Counted from the stretch's first letter, positions 45,678 to 57,767 are shown. The stretch: DNA of 64,000 nucleotides from Flavobacteriaceae bacterium (GCA_003533785.1 DQCR01000050.1:25295-89294), one strand, 5' to 3'. Translations and numbers: made by a program. The notes: a model not told the origin generated them from the sequence alone.

Positions 45678-47339
45678 ATGAATACCAGTTTTGCCACATT
45701 AGATTATGTGATCTTTGCCGCCTACGCTATAGTTATCCTAGGGGTCGGTCTTTGGGTGTCAAGAAGTAAGGAAGGGGAAACCAAGAATGCTGAAGATTAT
45801 TTTTTAGCCAGTAAATCATTGCCTTGGTGGGCTATTGGAGCTTCTTTGATCGCCGCCAATATTTCTGCTGAGCAATTCATAGGCATGTCGGGTTCGGGAT
45901 TTGCAGGGGGATTGGCCATTGCAACCTACGAATGGATGGCAGCACTTACCCTAATCGTTGTCGGGAAATTTTTTCTGCCCATTTTTATAGAAAAAGGTTT
46001 GTATACCATCCCGGAATTTGTTGAAAAACGATATTCCAGTCAGCTCAAAACCATCCTTGCTGTCTTTTGGATTGGGTTGTATGTTTTTGTTAATCTCGCC
46101 TCTGTACTTTACCTCGGTGGATTGGCCCTACAAACCATATTAGGTATAGAGTTGATGACTGGAGTATTGGGCTTGGCATCATTCGCAGCAGCCTATTCGC
46201 TCTATGGTGGATTATCGGCCGTAGCTTGGACAGATATCATTCAGGTGGTTGTACTGGTTCTTGGAGGCCTGGTAACGACTTATTTAGCTTTAGATACTGT
46301 CTCAGGAGGAAATGGATTTTTTGAAGGATTAAGCACCGTATTCCATGCCGTACCAGATCGTTTTGATATGATTTTGGAAAAAGGACATCCTGAGTATAAC
46401 AACCTACCCGGTATTGGTGTGCTGATCGGAGGGATGTGGATTGCCAATCTTTACTATTGGGGCTTCAACCAGTATATTATTCAACGTACACTCGCAGCCA
46501 AGTCTTTGGCTGAGTCACAAAAGGGAATTCTTTTTGCTGCAGGATTGAAAATGATTATCCCAATCATTGTGGTAATCCCTGGAATTGCTGCTTATGTAAT
46601 AGTCAACGATCCTTCCCTTTTGGGAAGCCTAGGAGAAGCTGGCATGCAAAACATGCCTACTGCTGGTACTTCTGACAAGGCTTTTCCATGGTTAATGCAA
46701 TTTCTACCTACAGGTTTCAAAGGAATCGCAATTGCCGCACTAGCTGCTGCTATCGTTTCTTCTTTAGCGTCTATGTTGAACTCTACAGCAACCATTTTCA
46801 CTATGGATATTTATAAGGCACTTATCAATACGGAAGCAAGCGAAACCCGTACTGTTAACGTGGGCCGTATATCTGCTTTCGTAGCCTTAATCATTGCAAC
46901 GATCATGGCACCTCTATTGGGTGGCATTGACCAAGCTTTTCAATTTATCCAAGAATATACAGGAATTGTGAGCCCGGGTATTCTAGCCGTTTTTGTATTG
47001 GGGCTTTTCTGGAAAAAAGCATCAAACAAGGGAGCTATTTATGGTGCACTGGCTTCCATACCCATTGCCATGTTCTTTAAAATTGGCTCTAAAGGCTGGA
47101 TGGCAGGCAGCAGCATAGAAGGACTATTCCCTACCCTTCCTTTCTTGGATCAAATGGGATTCACAGCGATTCTTTCTATGGTTGTTATTGTATTGGTTAG
47201 CCTTCGTGAAAACAGAAATAAGCAAGATGCCAAGGGAATTGAATTGAAAAAAGAAATGTTTGACACCCCTGCTATTTATAACATAGGTGCTTTTGCATTG
47301 ATGCTTGTGCTGGTTGCACTATATGCGTTTTTCTGGTAA
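45678..47339 (+). CDS. Sodium/solute symporter (SSS family, SglT-like)
   Basis: 553 residues with about 14 membrane helices. SSS features: YFLASKSLPWWAIGASLIAANISAEQFIGMSGSG, the GGLSAVAWTDIIQ region, and ALAAAIVSSLASMLNSTATIFTMDIY, the Na2-site helix. Best compared with Na+/sugar symporters of the vSGLT type. It imports sugar or myo-inositol-like substrates with Na+; substrate is inference. No sugar-use genes are adjacent. Confidence 0.93.
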   Translation: MNTSFATLDYVIFAAYAIVILGVGLWVSRSKEGETKNAEDYFLASKSLPWWAIGASLIAANISAEQFIGMSGSGFAGGLAIATYEWMAALTLIVVGKFFLPIFIEKGLYTIPEFVEKRYSSQLKTILAVFWIGLYVFVNLASVLYLGGLALQTILGIELMTGVLGLASFAAAYSLYGGLSAVAWTDIIQVVVLVLGGLVTTYLALDTVSGGNGFFEGLSTVFHAVPDRFDMILEKGHPEYNNLPGIGVLIGGMWIANLYYWGFNQYIIQRTLAAKSLAESQKGILFAAGLKMIIPIIVVIPGIAAYVIVNDPSLLGSLGEAGMQNMPTAGTSDKAFPWLMQFLPTGFKGIAIAALAAAIVSSLASMLNSTATIFTMDIYKALINTEASETRTVNVGRISAFVALIIATIMAPLLGGIDQAFQFIQEYTGIVSPGILAVFVLGLFWKKASNKGAIYGALASIPIAMFFKIGSKGWMAGSSIEGLFPTLPFLDQMGFTAILSMVVIVLVSLRENRNKQDAKGIELKKEMFDTPAIYNIGAFALMLVLVALYAFFW

Positions 47340-47385
47340 GAATCTGGCCCTCACCATCACAAAGACCAATCAATTCTAGTCAATA

Positions 47386-49011
<1,626 letters not shown>

Positions 49012-49024
49012 CTAAATTTTAGCG

Positions 49025-49032
49025 CAAAAGTA
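49025..49032 (-). promoter_or_regulatory. -7 promoter box TACTTTTG of the ABC-F gene
   Basis: Exact minus-strand TAnnTTTG match, 16 nt before the ATG at 49008. Confidence 0.5.
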
Positions 49033-49101
49033 CCAAAAAACTAGTACTTACTAATCTATTTTTTAACAGGGTTTTAATACCATTTTCTAAAACTCAAATA
49101 C

Positions 49102-49109
49102 TATTTTTG
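49102..49109 (+). promoter_or_regulatory. -7 promoter box TATTTTTG of the 49114 lipoprotein gene
   Basis: Exact TAnnTTTG match ending 4 nt before the GTG at 49114, predicting a leaderless mRNA. Confidence 0.6.
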
Positions 49110-49113
49110 AATT

Positions 49114-50478
49114 GTGAATAGATTGATATTGATCATCAGTACTTCCATTTTGTTGTGGAACTGTCAAGCCCCAAAAAGTAATGCGGTTTTTATAGGCGGA
49201 CAAATTGTTAAGCCCTCGTCCTCCTTTGTCACTGTTTATTTCGGAAATCGTGTCCTTGACACCTTTCTTTTGGATAATTCTACTCGGTTTTCACGGCTAT
49301 ATGACTCCTTGTCTATCGGAATCTATAAAATGGAACACATCCCAGAATTTACTTCAATGCTCCTAGAACCAGGCGATAGCTTATGGGCTCGAATTAATGC
49401 AACAGACTTTCAAGAATCCCTTTTCTTCTCCGGTAGAGGTGCCAGTAAAAATAATTTTTTGAATGATATTCGATTGCGTTTGGAGCTAGAAAATGATTTT
49501 TTAGCTTCTCAATATGCAAGTCCACCTCAAGTATTTAAACGTATAGTAGACTCTCTTTTACGAGAGAAAAAAGAACAATGGATCCAAATGGATTCGTTAA
49601 ATACAATGAGCCCTTATGCCCAAAAAATTACACAAGCAGCCTACATATACCCTTACGCAAGTATACAAGAACGCTATGCATTGCTTCGAGGTAACCAATG
49701 GGATTCCCTTCAAAACAATCAATTTTTGAGTTATCGAAAATTTTTAAATTTTGGAGAAAACGACCTTGCTTTTTTTGATCCCTATATTACCTATTTGATG
49801 AACTTTTTAAATCGGGAAGCCTTACATAAGGGTGAAAATTATATCGAAGCCAGACAAAATACCAATTTCAATTTGAGACGACTTGAAGAAATACAAAATA
49901 AAATTGAAGGTGCCTTAGTTCGAAATAACCTAGCCCGAGCGGTTGCCTATGAAGAATTACTCAATTTCAATAATCATGAAAATCACGATGTTTTTCTAGA
50001 TTTTTATCTCAAGATAAATTCTTCTTCCTCTTATGCTGAGGAAATCAATTCGCTTCATGAGGATATAAACCAAATGAATGAGGGGAAAACACTACCAAAA
50101 ATAATTCTGCAAAACGCAGAATTGAAATTGTTGACCAGTGATGACTTATGGTCAAAACCTACCGTTGTTTATTTTTGGTCTCAGACTCAAATGAATCATT
50201 TTAAAGCAACAATCAATCGAGTAAAGAAATTGAAGGTAAAACACCCAAATTATCGCTTTGTAGGAATATCCATTCAACCTTTGAATCCCATTGCACTTGA
50301 AGTTTATAAAATGATGGCGCTGGACTCTGAGAATCAGTTTGGTCTGGTTGATTTTGGGATAGCTAGTAAAAAATGGGTAATCACACTCCTAAACAAAACA
50401 ATTATTGTCGATTCTCAAGGTAAAATCATCAATGGTTTTGCCAATATAATGGCCCCTGATTTCGAAAAAGCGCTTTAA
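49114..50478 (+). CDS. Thioredoxin-fold lipoprotein without CXXC, DUF4369-like N-terminus
   Basis: 454 residues from GTG 49114. Lipoprotein signal with L-L-W-N-C (Cys17), a beta domain resembling DUF4369 (FIGGQIVKPSSSFVTVYFGN, MLLEPGDSLWARI), a long helical middle, and a C-terminal thioredoxin-like fold: KPTVVYFWSQTQMNHF, then FVGISIQPLN, and TIIVDSQGKIINGFA. Where TlpA proteins have W-C-x-x-C this one reads F-W-S-Q-T-Q-M, so it cannot be a dithiol oxidoreductase. The domain order parallels the 16791-17888 protein. Function unknown. Confidence 0.8.
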   Translation: MNRLILIISTSILLWNCQAPKSNAVFIGGQIVKPSSSFVTVYFGNRVLDTFLLDNSTRFSRLYDSLSIGIYKMEHIPEFTSMLLEPGDSLWARINATDFQESLFFSGRGASKNNFLNDIRLRLELENDFLASQYASPPQVFKRIVDSLLREKKEQWIQMDSLNTMSPYAQKITQAAYIYPYASIQERYALLRGNQWDSLQNNQFLSYRKFLNFGENDLAFFDPYITYLMNFLNREALHKGENYIEARQNTNFNLRRLEEIQNKIEGALVRNNLARAVAYEELLNFNNHENHDVFLDFYLKINSSSSYAEEINSLHEDINQMNEGKTLPKIILQNAELKLLTSDDLWSKPTVVYFWSQTQMNHFKATINRVKKLKVKHPNYRFVGISIQPLNPIALEVYKMMALDSENQFGLVDFGIASKKWVITLLNKTIIVDSQGKIINGFANIMAPDFEKAL

Positions 50479-51128
50479 TTACCTTTTTTATGATCGGCTA
50501 AGAATTGGGCTAAGCCTTTATCAGTGAGTGGATGGTTCAATAGACCACTAATGGCACTCAATGGTCCGGTCATTACATCCGCTCCCAATTGAGCACAAGC
50601 AATCAAATGACGTGTATGACGAACTGAAGCAGCTAGAATTTCCGTTTCAAAAGCGTAATTATCATAAATCAATCGTATTTCTTCAATCAGATCCATACCG
50701 TCGAAACCAATATCGTCCAATCGACCGATAAACGGGGAAACATAGCTAGCCCCTGCCTTTGCAGCCAACAGGGCTTGTCCAGAAGAGAACACCAAAGTAC
50801 AATTCGTTTTAATATTCTTGGATGCAAAATGAGTTATGGCTTTTACCCCTTCTCTGATCATTGGAATTTTAACAACAATTTGTGGATGGAGGGCTGCTAA
50901 TTCCTCCCCTTCTCTAATCATTCCGTCATAATCTACTGCAATCACTTCGGCAGAGACATCACCCTCCACCGCATCACATATCGCCATATAATGCTTCAAA
51001 ATATTATCTTTTCCAGTAATGCCTTCTTTGGCCATCAAGGAAGGGTTCGTAGTCACTCCGTCTAGAATTCCCATATCCTGGGCTTCCTTTATTTGATCGA
51101 GATTGGCAGTGTCAATAAAAAATTTCAT
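50475..51128 (-). CDS. fsa: Transaldolase-like / fructose-6-phosphate aldolase (TalC type)
   Basis: 217 residues, the short TIM-barrel transaldolase form. Seen: MKFFIDTANLDQIKEAQDMG, DGVTTNPSLMAKEG, the Schiff-base Lys in I-V-V-K-I-P-M, and SPFIGRLDDIGFDG. Members are either transaldolases or fructose-6-P aldolases and sequence alone does not decide. It lies 11 bp after the SDR gene; its stop shares TTAA with the convergent lipoprotein gene stop. Confidence 0.9.
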   Translation of the reverse strand: MKFFIDTANLDQIKEAQDMGILDGVTTNPSLMAKEGITGKDNILKHYMAICDAVEGDVSAEVIAVDYDGMIREGEELAALHPQIVVKIPMIREGVKAITHFASKNIKTNCTLVFSSGQALLAAKAGASYVSPFIGRLDDIGFDGMDLIEEIRLIYDNYAFETEILAASVRHTRHLIACAQLGADVMTGPLSAISGLLNHPLTDKGLAQFLADHKKGN

Positions 51129-51139
51129 GAATGGTCTTG

Positions 51140-51946
51140 TTAAATATTGTAATGATTGCGAAGTATTTTTTCATACCACCGGGTTGGTAAGATGCCCTTT
51201 AAAAATACTGAAATTTTTTGAAGCCATTGACCTGATAGGTAATGTACTTTAGGGGAACGCTGATGCAGTATTCTTTCTATAGTTTTTGCAATTTTTATCG
51301 GGTCATCCCCTTCATCAACATGTTCATTCATCGTTGTTAAAGCATCTGAATAAATCAATTCGTAGGGTGAATTCTTAATCACAGGGGAATGGTGTCTGCG
51401 TGACGCTACATCTGTTGCATAATCACCAGGGGCTAGAGTAGCAACCCGAATATTGGCTGATTGCAACTCCATTCGTAAACCTTCAGTAAATATAGATAAA
51501 GCGCCTTTAGATGCAGAATAAATAGACCGAAACGGCAAACCCGAGTAACCAGCGATGGAGGTAATATTGATGATGCATCCGTTATCGGATTGTCGTAGCA
51601 ATGGCAATAGTTTTTGAGTCAAGGAAATGGGGCCAAAAAAATTGGTTTCAAAATGGGTACGTATGGCTGTCATTGCGATTTCTTCGGCTGGGCCAGTGAT
51701 CCCTACGCCTGCATTATTTATCAATACCTCGGGCAGGATTTTGTGCGAATGAAAGTACGCAACAAATCCACGAATGCTTTCTTCTTGTGTTAAATCCAAT
51801 GATAGTAGCGAATAATTTTCAGGTTTGGGGTAATTTTCAGGCTGGCGACATGTACCAAAAATAGTATGCCCTTTTTGACTTAAATAATCTGCGGTTGCTT
51901 TACCCATTCCCGAAGAAGCACCCGTTATAACAATTATTTTACCCAT
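51140..51946 (-). CDS. Short-chain dehydrogenase/reductase (SDR)
   Basis: 268 residues from ATG 51946. Classical SDR: I-T-G-A-S-S-G-M-G-K cofactor site, N-N-A-G near residue 90, catalytic Ser in NITSIAGYSGLP, Tyr-x-x-x-Lys as Y-S-A-S-K. A C-terminal helix-rich tail follows. The frame extends to 51979 and would run into the SRP RNA, so the shorter start is correct. Substrate unknown. An operon with the downstream TalC-type gene is likely. Confidence 0.92.
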   Translation of the reverse strand: MGKIIVITGASSGMGKATADYLSQKGHTIFGTCRQPENYPKPENYSLLSLDLTQEESIRGFVAYFHSHKILPEVLINNAGVGITGPAEEIAMTAIRTHFETNFFGPISLTQKLLPLLRQSDNGCIINITSIAGYSGLPFRSIYSASKGALSIFTEGLRMELQSANIRVATLAPGDYATDVASRRHHSPVIKNSPYELIYSDALTTMNEHVDEGDDPIKIAKTIERILHQRSPKVHYLSGQWLQKISVFLKGILPTRWYEKILRNHYNI

Positions 51947-51959
51947 AGAAACAAAAAAT

Positions 51960-52056
51960 GGGCAAGCGACCCGCATCACACCGCTACAACCGCCTACCCT
52001 TGCTGCGTTCCCGCCCTGGGGGGATTCGGCAGGAGCTGGTTGTGCAGAACTTGCCC
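51960..52056 (-). ncRNA. ffs: Signal recognition particle RNA, small bacterial (4.5S) type
   Basis: A 97-nt gene on the minus strand. Its ends, GGGCAAG and CTTGCCC, are perfect complements that close the rod. The apical part has the conserved elements CCAGGGCGGGAACGC and AGCAAGGGTAGG, with GGAA as the tetraloop flanked by GCG/CGC, and the internal-loop strands that bind Ffh. A -7 box lies 4 nt upstream. A T-rich run (51951-51959 read on the minus strand) follows the closing helix as terminator. It targets membrane and exported proteins with Ffh and FtsY. Confidence 0.93.
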
Positions 52057-52060
52057 ATCA

Positions 52061-52068
52061 CAAATATA
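52061..52068 (-). promoter_or_regulatory. -7 promoter box TATATTTG of the SRP RNA
   Basis: Exact TAnnTTTG match. Only 4 nt separate it from the first G of the SRP RNA, whose 5' end is fixed by the closing helix. This gives an internal measure of the box-to-start distance in this genome. Confidence 0.8.
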
Positions 52069-52137
52069 GAATATCTAGTCCTCACCAGTGCATTGTGAAA
52101 CTTAATTTTATTAAATACCTTGGATCAAAAATTGATC

Positions 52138-53172
52138 ATGTATAAACCCCTATTGTTATTCCTACTCTCCTTGATTGCATTGAAATGTGGCGGTGAAAAA
52201 GACTTAAAAGCCAAACTCAAAGTCAAAGCAAGTACTGAAAAGCCCACCAACAAAGACCAACTCTCTTTTGAATTAAAAGTTTCAAAAGGGATTCTATTGG
52301 ACTCTGTTCATTTTAAAAGTAAAGGCGTTCGTGTAGAATCGCCTCTCGCTTTAGAATCATATTCACTTGGATCACATGAATTGATTGCAACAGCCTTCTA
52401 CAAAGGGAAAAGTTCTGATTTTAAAGCCACCTTTTGGATCTATTCTAAAGAGAAACCAAGTCTAATGAGCTATCGAGTACTCAATAGTTATCCTCACGAT
52501 TCTACTGCCTACACCCAAGGGTTGGAGTTTGACGGAGATGACCTTTACGAAAGTACTGGACTCAATGGAAAGTCTACCGTTCGAAAAGTAAATTTTAAAA
52601 CAGGTGAGATTCTAGGTCAACAAAAATTAGATGCCGTTTATTTTGGGGAGGGCTTAACCCTAGTGGATGATCGTATTATTCAATTAACATGGAAAGCCAA
52701 TATGGGATTTGTATACCAAAAAGAAACCCTTCAAATGATAGATTCTTTCCTCTATGACAGGAGCAAACAAGGTTGGGGGCTGTGTTATGATGAAAATGAA
52801 TTGTACAAATCGGATGGAACACACCAGATTTGGATTTTGAATCCAATAGACTTTAGGGAAAAGCGAAAAATTGAGATTATGACCAATTTAAAATCCGTTT
52901 CCAAATTGAATGAGCTCGAATGGGCAAAAGGGTTTATATATGCCAATACATATCAATTTGGAAAAGATGTTGTCTTAGTTATCGCACCCGAAAGTGGTGC
53001 GGTTAAAGGAGTTGTAGATTTTACGGGGCTTCGAGAAAAATTAAAAAATAATCCCAAAGCAGAAGCCTTTAACGGAATTGCTTACCATTCCCAACGGAAT
53101 ACGTTCTTTGTAACCGGAAAATACTGGAACCGACTGTTTGAAGTTGAGATTTATTCAGAAGACACGAAATGA
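52138..53172 (+). CDS. Glutaminyl-peptide cyclotransferase-type lipoprotein (PF05096)
   Basis: 344 residues from ATG 52138. Lipoprotein signal with L-I-A-L-K-C (Cys17), an Ig/bacterial surface-like N-terminal region (30-110), then the five-bladed beta-propeller: SYPHDSTAYTQGLEFDGDDLYESTGLNG, KVNFKTGEILGQQKLD, YFGEGLTLVDDRIIQLTW, and FNGIAYHSQRNTFFVTGKYWNRLFEV at the end. It cyclises N-terminal Gln of peptides or proteins in the periplasm. A thioesterase gene overlaps its stop by ATGA. Confidence 0.9.
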   Translation: MYKPLLLFLLSLIALKCGGEKDLKAKLKVKASTEKPTNKDQLSFELKVSKGILLDSVHFKSKGVRVESPLALESYSLGSHELIATAFYKGKSSDFKATFWIYSKEKPSLMSYRVLNSYPHDSTAYTQGLEFDGDDLYESTGLNGKSTVRKVNFKTGEILGQQKLDAVYFGEGLTLVDDRIIQLTWKANMGFVYQKETLQMIDSFLYDRSKQGWGLCYDENELYKSDGTHQIWILNPIDFREKRKIEIMTNLKSVSKLNELEWAKGFIYANTYQFGKDVVLVIAPESGAVKGVVDFTGLREKLKNNPKAEAFNGIAYHSQRNTFFVTGKYWNRLFEVEIYSEDTK

Positions 53173-53570
53173 GTTCCGCTCACTATCAAATGAAAGTCGA
53201 TGTTGTTTTAGAACATATTGATGGGCTAGGACATGTGAATAATGTGCAATACTTGTTTTGGGTTCAGGAGGTGGCCAAAGCTCATTGGGATGCTTTAACG
53301 GCTTCTATCGAGGATGCAGAGGGTATTTGGGTGGTACGCAACCATTTTATCGAATACAAAAGGCCCGCTTTACTAGGTAATAGACTTAGAATTGAAACAG
53401 TAGTAAAAACGGTAAGAGGGCCGCTTTCAGAACGCTTTGTGAGTATCAAAAATGATGTGACTGACAAGCTATTAGTTCAATGTACAACCTCTTGGTGCTA
53501 TCTTGAATTGAAAAATAGAAGGCCGATGGCCGTTCCAGAAACGATTCAAAAGCTATTACTCGCTGACTAG
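53169..53570 (+). CDS. Acyl-CoA thioesterase, 4HBT hot-dog fold
   Basis: 133 residues. The 4HBT signature is [11 protein letters not shown], with the catalytic Asp/His in that loop; [10 protein letters not shown] is the second conserved part. It hydrolyses acyl-CoA thioesters; the chain length is not predictable. Its last 15 nt overlap the convergent glyA gene. Confidence 0.9.
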   Translation: MSSAHYQMKVDVVLEHIDGLGHVNNVQYLFWVQEVAKAHWDALTASIEDAEGIWVVRNHFIEYKRPALLGNRLRIETVVKTVRGPLSERFVSIKNDVTDKLLVQCTTSWCYLELKNRRPMAVPETIQKLLLAD

Positions 53571-54848
53571 ATTTTCAACAACGAACAACGGACGCCCTTC
53601 CATTAATTCATGGACTTCATCTGCAATCTCCTTCAATACACTAAGGTTTTCGGGGTTCTTCAATGCACGATCAATCAGATCAACAATGGTATCCATATCA
53701 TCCTCTTTGAGGCCCCGTGTTGTAATTGCAGGGGTTCCCAGTCGGATTCCTGAGGTGACAAAAGGCGATTTGTCATCAAAGGGAACCATATTTTTATTGG
53801 CGGTAATATCTGCTTTAACTAAAGCCTCCTCTGCGGCTTTACCTGTAATATTTTTGTTGCGTAAGTCGATCAGCATTAAATGATTGTCTGTGCCTCCTGA
53901 AATCAAATGATAATCACGGCTAACAAAAGCTTTAGCCATTGCTTGTGCATTTTTACGTACCTGTTGTACATATTCTTTAAATTCATCTTCCAAGCACTCA
54001 CCGAAGGCAATCGCTTTAGCCGCAATTACATGCATTAAAGGTCCTCCTTGGTTTCCTGGAAAAACAGCCATATCCACTAAATGAGACATTTTTCGAACGG
54101 TGCCATTTTTAAGCGTCAGTCCAAAGGGATTATCAAAGTCTTGACCCATTAAAATGAGTCCTCCTCGAGGACCCCGTAAGGTTTTGTGTGTGGTTGTAGT
54201 AACAACATGGCAGTGGGGAATCGGATCAGAAAGTAGTCCTGTAGCAATCATTCCAGAGGGATGTGATATGTCCGCTAGAAGGAAAGCACCTACTTCATCG
54301 GCAATACTTCGAAAGGCTTTAAAGTCAATATCCCTAGAATAGGCCGAAGCCCCAGCAATTAACATTTGAGGTTTCACCTCATGAGCAGTTTTTCGAATAT
54401 TATCGTAATCCAATCGGCCGGTCTCTTCTTCTACTCCATAAAAATGAGCTTCATAAAGACGTCCAGAGAAATTGACAGGCGAACCGTGGGTTAAATGTCC
54501 CCCATGAGATAAATCGAAACCTAATATTTTATCACCTGGTTTCAAAAAAGCGTGGAACACTGCCGTATTGGCTTGAGAGCCAGAGTGCGGTTGCACATTA
54601 GCATAAGCGGCACCAAATAATTGTTTAGCCCGTTCAATAGCCAATTGTTCCACTTCATCTACCACCTCACAGCCTCCATAGTATCGCTTTCCTGGGTATC
54701 CTTCGGCATATTTATTGGTAAGTACAGAACCTGCCGCTTCCATCACTGCAGGGCTGGTGAAATTTTCTGAGGCTATCAATTCAATTCCGTTGCGTTGACG
54801 CTTCTCTTCTTCTTGGATCAATTCAAAAACGGCTGTATCTCGCTGCAT
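53556..54848 (-). CDS. glyA: Serine hydroxymethyltransferase
   Basis: 430 residues from ATG 54848 ([12 protein letters not shown]); the frame extends to 54878 but the additional [10 protein letters not shown] is not part of SHMT. Seen: [46 protein letters not shown], and the PLP Lys in [15 protein letters not shown]. It interconverts serine and glycine using tetrahydrofolate. Promoter box TATTTTTG at 54861-54868 on the same strand. Confidence 0.97.
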   Translation of the reverse strand: MQRDTAVFELIQEEEKRQRNGIELIASENFTSPAVMEAAGSVLTNKYAEGYPGKRYYGGCEVVDEVEQLAIERAKQLFGAAYANVQPHSGSQANTAVFHAFLKPGDKILGFDLSHGGHLTHGSPVNFSGRLYEAHFYGVEEETGRLDYDNIRKTAHEVKPQMLIAGASAYSRDIDFKAFRSIADEVGAFLLADISHPSGMIATGLLSDPIPHCHVVTTTTHKTLRGPRGGLILMGQDFDNPFGLTLKNGTVRKMSHLVDMAVFPGNQGGPLMHVIAAKAIAFGECLEDEFKEYVQQVRKNAQAMAKAFVSRDYHLISGGTDNHLMLIDLRNKNITGKAAEEALVKADITANKNMVPFDDKSPFVTSGIRLGTPAITTRGLKEDDMDTIVDLIDRALKNPENLSVLKEIADEVHELMEGRPLFVVENLVSE

Positions 54849-54860
54849 GGATTTTTTTTT

Positions 54861-54868
54861 CAAAAATA
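54861..54868 (-). promoter_or_regulatory. -7 promoter box TATTTTTG of glyA
   Basis: Exact minus-strand TAnnTTTG match, 12 nt before the ATG at 54848; it supports that start over 54878. Confidence 0.55.
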
Positions 54869-55087
54869 AGCATTTCACTTCTAGTTTTTATTTCACTTTA
54901 CAGCCTTTTATGGGATTTTATCAATAGACCGTTAACAACCCATTTTTTAATCTTTCCATTTCTAGTGTCATTTTATTTTCGGTACGATGGTAGATCTCAT
55001 TTAAAATTCAATATTATCTATTCCAATATGCCATGAACGGAAGGGATAGAGCCATTCCGACATGCATTATGTAGAAATTAACGTCAA

Positions 55088-55119
55088 TTTGTCATTTTCT
55101 GGTTGTGGAATACGTTTTG
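55088..55119 (+). promoter_or_regulatory. Probable clpB promoter with an expanded -7 box
   Basis: TTTG at 55088-55091 and TACGTTTTG at 55111-55119 are 19 nt apart. The second element has one more base than TAnnTTTG. No heat-shock operator (CIRCE) repeat is seen in the 54849-55137 region. Confidence 0.35.
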
Positions 55120-55137
55120 ATGGGTATGAGAAAAAAG

Positions 55138-57729
55138 ATGAACGCAAATCAGTTTACACTTAAAGCCCAAGAAGTTATCCAAGCAGCGCAACAAAAAGCA
55201 ATGGACTTTGGACATCAACAAGTTGAAAACAGTCATTTATTACACGCTTTATTGGAAATAGACACCAGCGTTATTCCTTATATTTCAAAACAACTCCAAT
55301 GGAATACTACCCTTATTCTACAACTACTTCGTGCAGCCTTGGATCGTCTGCCCAAGGTAGATAATACTGATTTGGCTTTCTCCCAAAAAGCATCGGCTAC
55401 ATTATTAAAAGCCAACAGTCTGGCCAAGAAAAATAAAGACGACTTCGTCGCTACCGACCATCTTCTCATGGCTATCCAGCAATCCAATGATACGGCTGGT
55501 CAGATTCTTAAGGATCAGGGGGTCCAAAAAACCGATTTGGAAAAAGCCGTAGCCCGGTTGCGCCAAGGTGATAAAACAACAACTTCATCTTCTGATACTA
55601 GCTATCATGCATTGGAAAAATATGCCCGCAATCTAAATCATCAAGCACAAGTAGGACAATTGGATCCAGTTATTGGTAGAGATGAACAAATACGTCGTTT
55701 ATTACAAATTCTTTCACGCCGCACTAAAAACAACCCCATATTGGTGGGTGAACCAGGCACTGGAAAGACAGCCATAGCAGAGGGCCTAGCCCATCGAATC
55801 ATTGGAGGCGATGTCCCCGAAAACCTGAAAGAAAAGACGCTGTATGCACTGGATATGGGTGCGTTAATCGCAGGAGCAAAGTACAAAGGAGAATTTGAGG
55901 AACGGCTAAAAAGCGTCATCAAAGAAGTCACACAAAGCGATGGACAAATCCTTCTTTTCATCGATGAGATTCACACTTTGGTGGGTGCAGGAGGAGGAGA
56001 AGGAGCAATGGATGCTGCCAATATTCTCAAACCGGCCTTGGCAAGAGGTGAGCTCCGGGCCATTGGGGCTACAACCTTGGATGAATACCAGAAGTATTTC
56101 GAAAAAGACAAAGCCTTGGAGCGCCGATTTCAAATAGTTGTTGTTGAAGAACCCTCTGTGGACGATGCAATTTCAATCCTCCGTGGATTGAAAGAAACCT
56201 ATGAAGCCCATCATAAAGTTCGTATCAGAGACGAGGCTATTGTGGGTGCCGTGCAATTATCAGATCGGTATATCTCCAATCGCTTTTTACCAGACAAAGC
56301 GATAGATTTAATGGATGAAGCGGCAGCCAAATTACGGATGGAAATCGATTCCAAACCAGAGGAACTGGATCAGTTTGATCGCAGAATCCGTCAATTGGAA
56401 ATTGAACTCGTTGCCATTCAACGAGAGAAAGAAAAGTCTAAGATCAATGAGATAAATAGAATGTTGGCCAACCTAAAAGAGGAACGAAAGGCAATTTTTA
56501 CTCAATGGATTCAAGAAAAAGAAGTAGTAGATAACATTCAAAAAAATAAAGCAGAAATCGATCAACTTCGCTTGGAAGCCGAACGAGCAGAACGAGAAGG
56601 TGATTACGGAAAGGTAGCAGAAATTCGATATGGAAAACTACAAACCTTGAATGCCTCCCTTGAAAAACTTCAAAAAGAACTTCTAGAGCAACAATCCACA
56701 GATCCTTTAATCAAAGAAGAAGTTATTTTTGACGATATAGCGGAGGTGGTTGCCAAATGGACAGGGATACCGGTACAAAAAATGTTGCAAAAAGAGCGCA
56801 ATAAATTAATGCAACTTGAAAGCTACTTGCACCAAAGAATGGTGGGCCAAGAGCCAGCAGTTATAGCAGTGAGTGATGCCATTCGCCGAAGCAGAAGTGG
56901 CCTACAAGACGTAAGAAAACCGATGGGTAGCTTTTTATTTTTAGGCACCACGGGAGTGGGTAAAACAGAATTGGCAAAAGCATTGGCTGAGGTATTATTT
57001 GATAATGAAAATAATCTCACACGTATCGATATGAGTGAATACCAAGAACGTCATTCCGTGAGTCGTTTGATTGGTGCTCCTCCTGGATATGTAGGGTATG
57101 ACGAGGGAGGGCAATTGACCGAAGCGGTTCGACGCAAACCCTATTCTGTCATTCTTTTAGATGAAATCGAAAAAGCCCATCCCGATACATTTAATATACT
57201 ATTACAAGTCCTAGATGAGGGACATTTGACTGATAATAAAGGACGCGTTGCCAATTTTAAAAATACACTCATCATAATGACTTCAAACATGGGAAGTCTC
57301 GAAATTAAAGAGGCGTTTGAGTCCGAAGAAAAGTTTGATATTGCCGAGAGGAATGCTAAACAAAAAGTTTTAATGCTTCTCAAGCGAAATATTCGCCCTG
57401 AGTTCTTAAACCGTATTGATGATATCCTCGTTTTCTCCCCCCTAACCCTCAAAGAAATTCAACAAATTGTCTCATTACAATTTCAATCTATTGCAGCCCA
57501 ATTGAGCCAACAGGGCATTACATTAACTGCTACGAAAGAGGCACTGAACCTAATTGCAAGAGAAGGATTTAATCCCGAATATGGAGGGCGTCCTATCAAA
57601 CGAGTATTGCAAAAAAAAGTAGTTAACTCACTCAGTAAAGCTTTATTGAATGAAACCATCCAAAGCAAACAAGATGTGGTGGTGGACGCTTTTGAAGGAA
57701 AAATAGTTATTCGAAATACCCCACACTAA
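55138..57729 (+). CDS. clpB: ATP-dependent disaggregase ClpB
   Basis: 863 residues from ATG 55138 ([15 protein letters not shown]); ATGs at 55120 and 55126 are in frame but add atypical residues. N-domain (1-150), NBD1 with G-E-P-G-T-G-K-T and L-L-F-I-D-E-I-H, the ClpB middle coiled coil (about 400-520), NBD2 with G-T-T-G-V-G-K-T and [11 protein letters not shown], and a C-terminal domain. The middle domain separates it from ClpA/ClpC. It rescues aggregated proteins with DnaK. Confidence 0.97.
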   Translation: MNANQFTLKAQEVIQAAQQKAMDFGHQQVENSHLLHALLEIDTSVIPYISKQLQWNTTLILQLLRAALDRLPKVDNTDLAFSQKASATLLKANSLAKKNKDDFVATDHLLMAIQQSNDTAGQILKDQGVQKTDLEKAVARLRQGDKTTTSSSDTSYHALEKYARNLNHQAQVGQLDPVIGRDEQIRRLLQILSRRTKNNPILVGEPGTGKTAIAEGLAHRIIGGDVPENLKEKTLYALDMGALIAGAKYKGEFEERLKSVIKEVTQSDGQILLFIDEIHTLVGAGGGEGAMDAANILKPALARGELRAIGATTLDEYQKYFEKDKALERRFQIVVVEEPSVDDAISILRGLKETYEAHHKVRIRDEAIVGAVQLSDRYISNRFLPDKAIDLMDEAAAKLRMEIDSKPEELDQFDRRIRQLEIELVAIQREKEKSKINEINRMLANLKEERKAIFTQWIQEKEVVDNIQKNKAEIDQLRLEAERAEREGDYGKVAEIRYGKLQTLNASLEKLQKELLEQQSTDPLIKEEVIFDDIAEVVAKWTGIPVQKMLQKERNKLMQLESYLHQRMVGQEPAVIAVSDAIRRSRSGLQDVRKPMGSFLFLGTTGVGKTELAKALAEVLFDNENNLTRIDMSEYQERHSVSRLIGAPPGYVGYDEGGQLTEAVRRKPYSVILLDEIEKAHPDTFNILLQVLDEGHLTDNKGRVANFKNTLIIMTSNMGSLEIKEAFESEEKFDIAERNAKQKVLMLLKRNIRPEFLNRIDDILVFSPLTLKEIQQIVSLQFQSIAAQLSQQGITLTATKEALNLIAREGFNPEYGGRPIKRVLQKKVVNSLSKALLNETIQSKQDVVVDAFEGKIVIRNTPH

Positions 57730-57767
57730 GAAATTGGTTGATGCGGGTATGGCCCGAGATTAAGTTG

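Noticed and set aside
51947-51979. N-terminal extension of the SDR gene to 51979
   Set aside because: It runs into the SRP RNA and adds residues before the family N-terminus; the ATG at 51946 is used.
55641-55961. 106-codon minus-strand frame inside clpB
   Set aside because: Antisense shadow of the NBD1 coding sequence.
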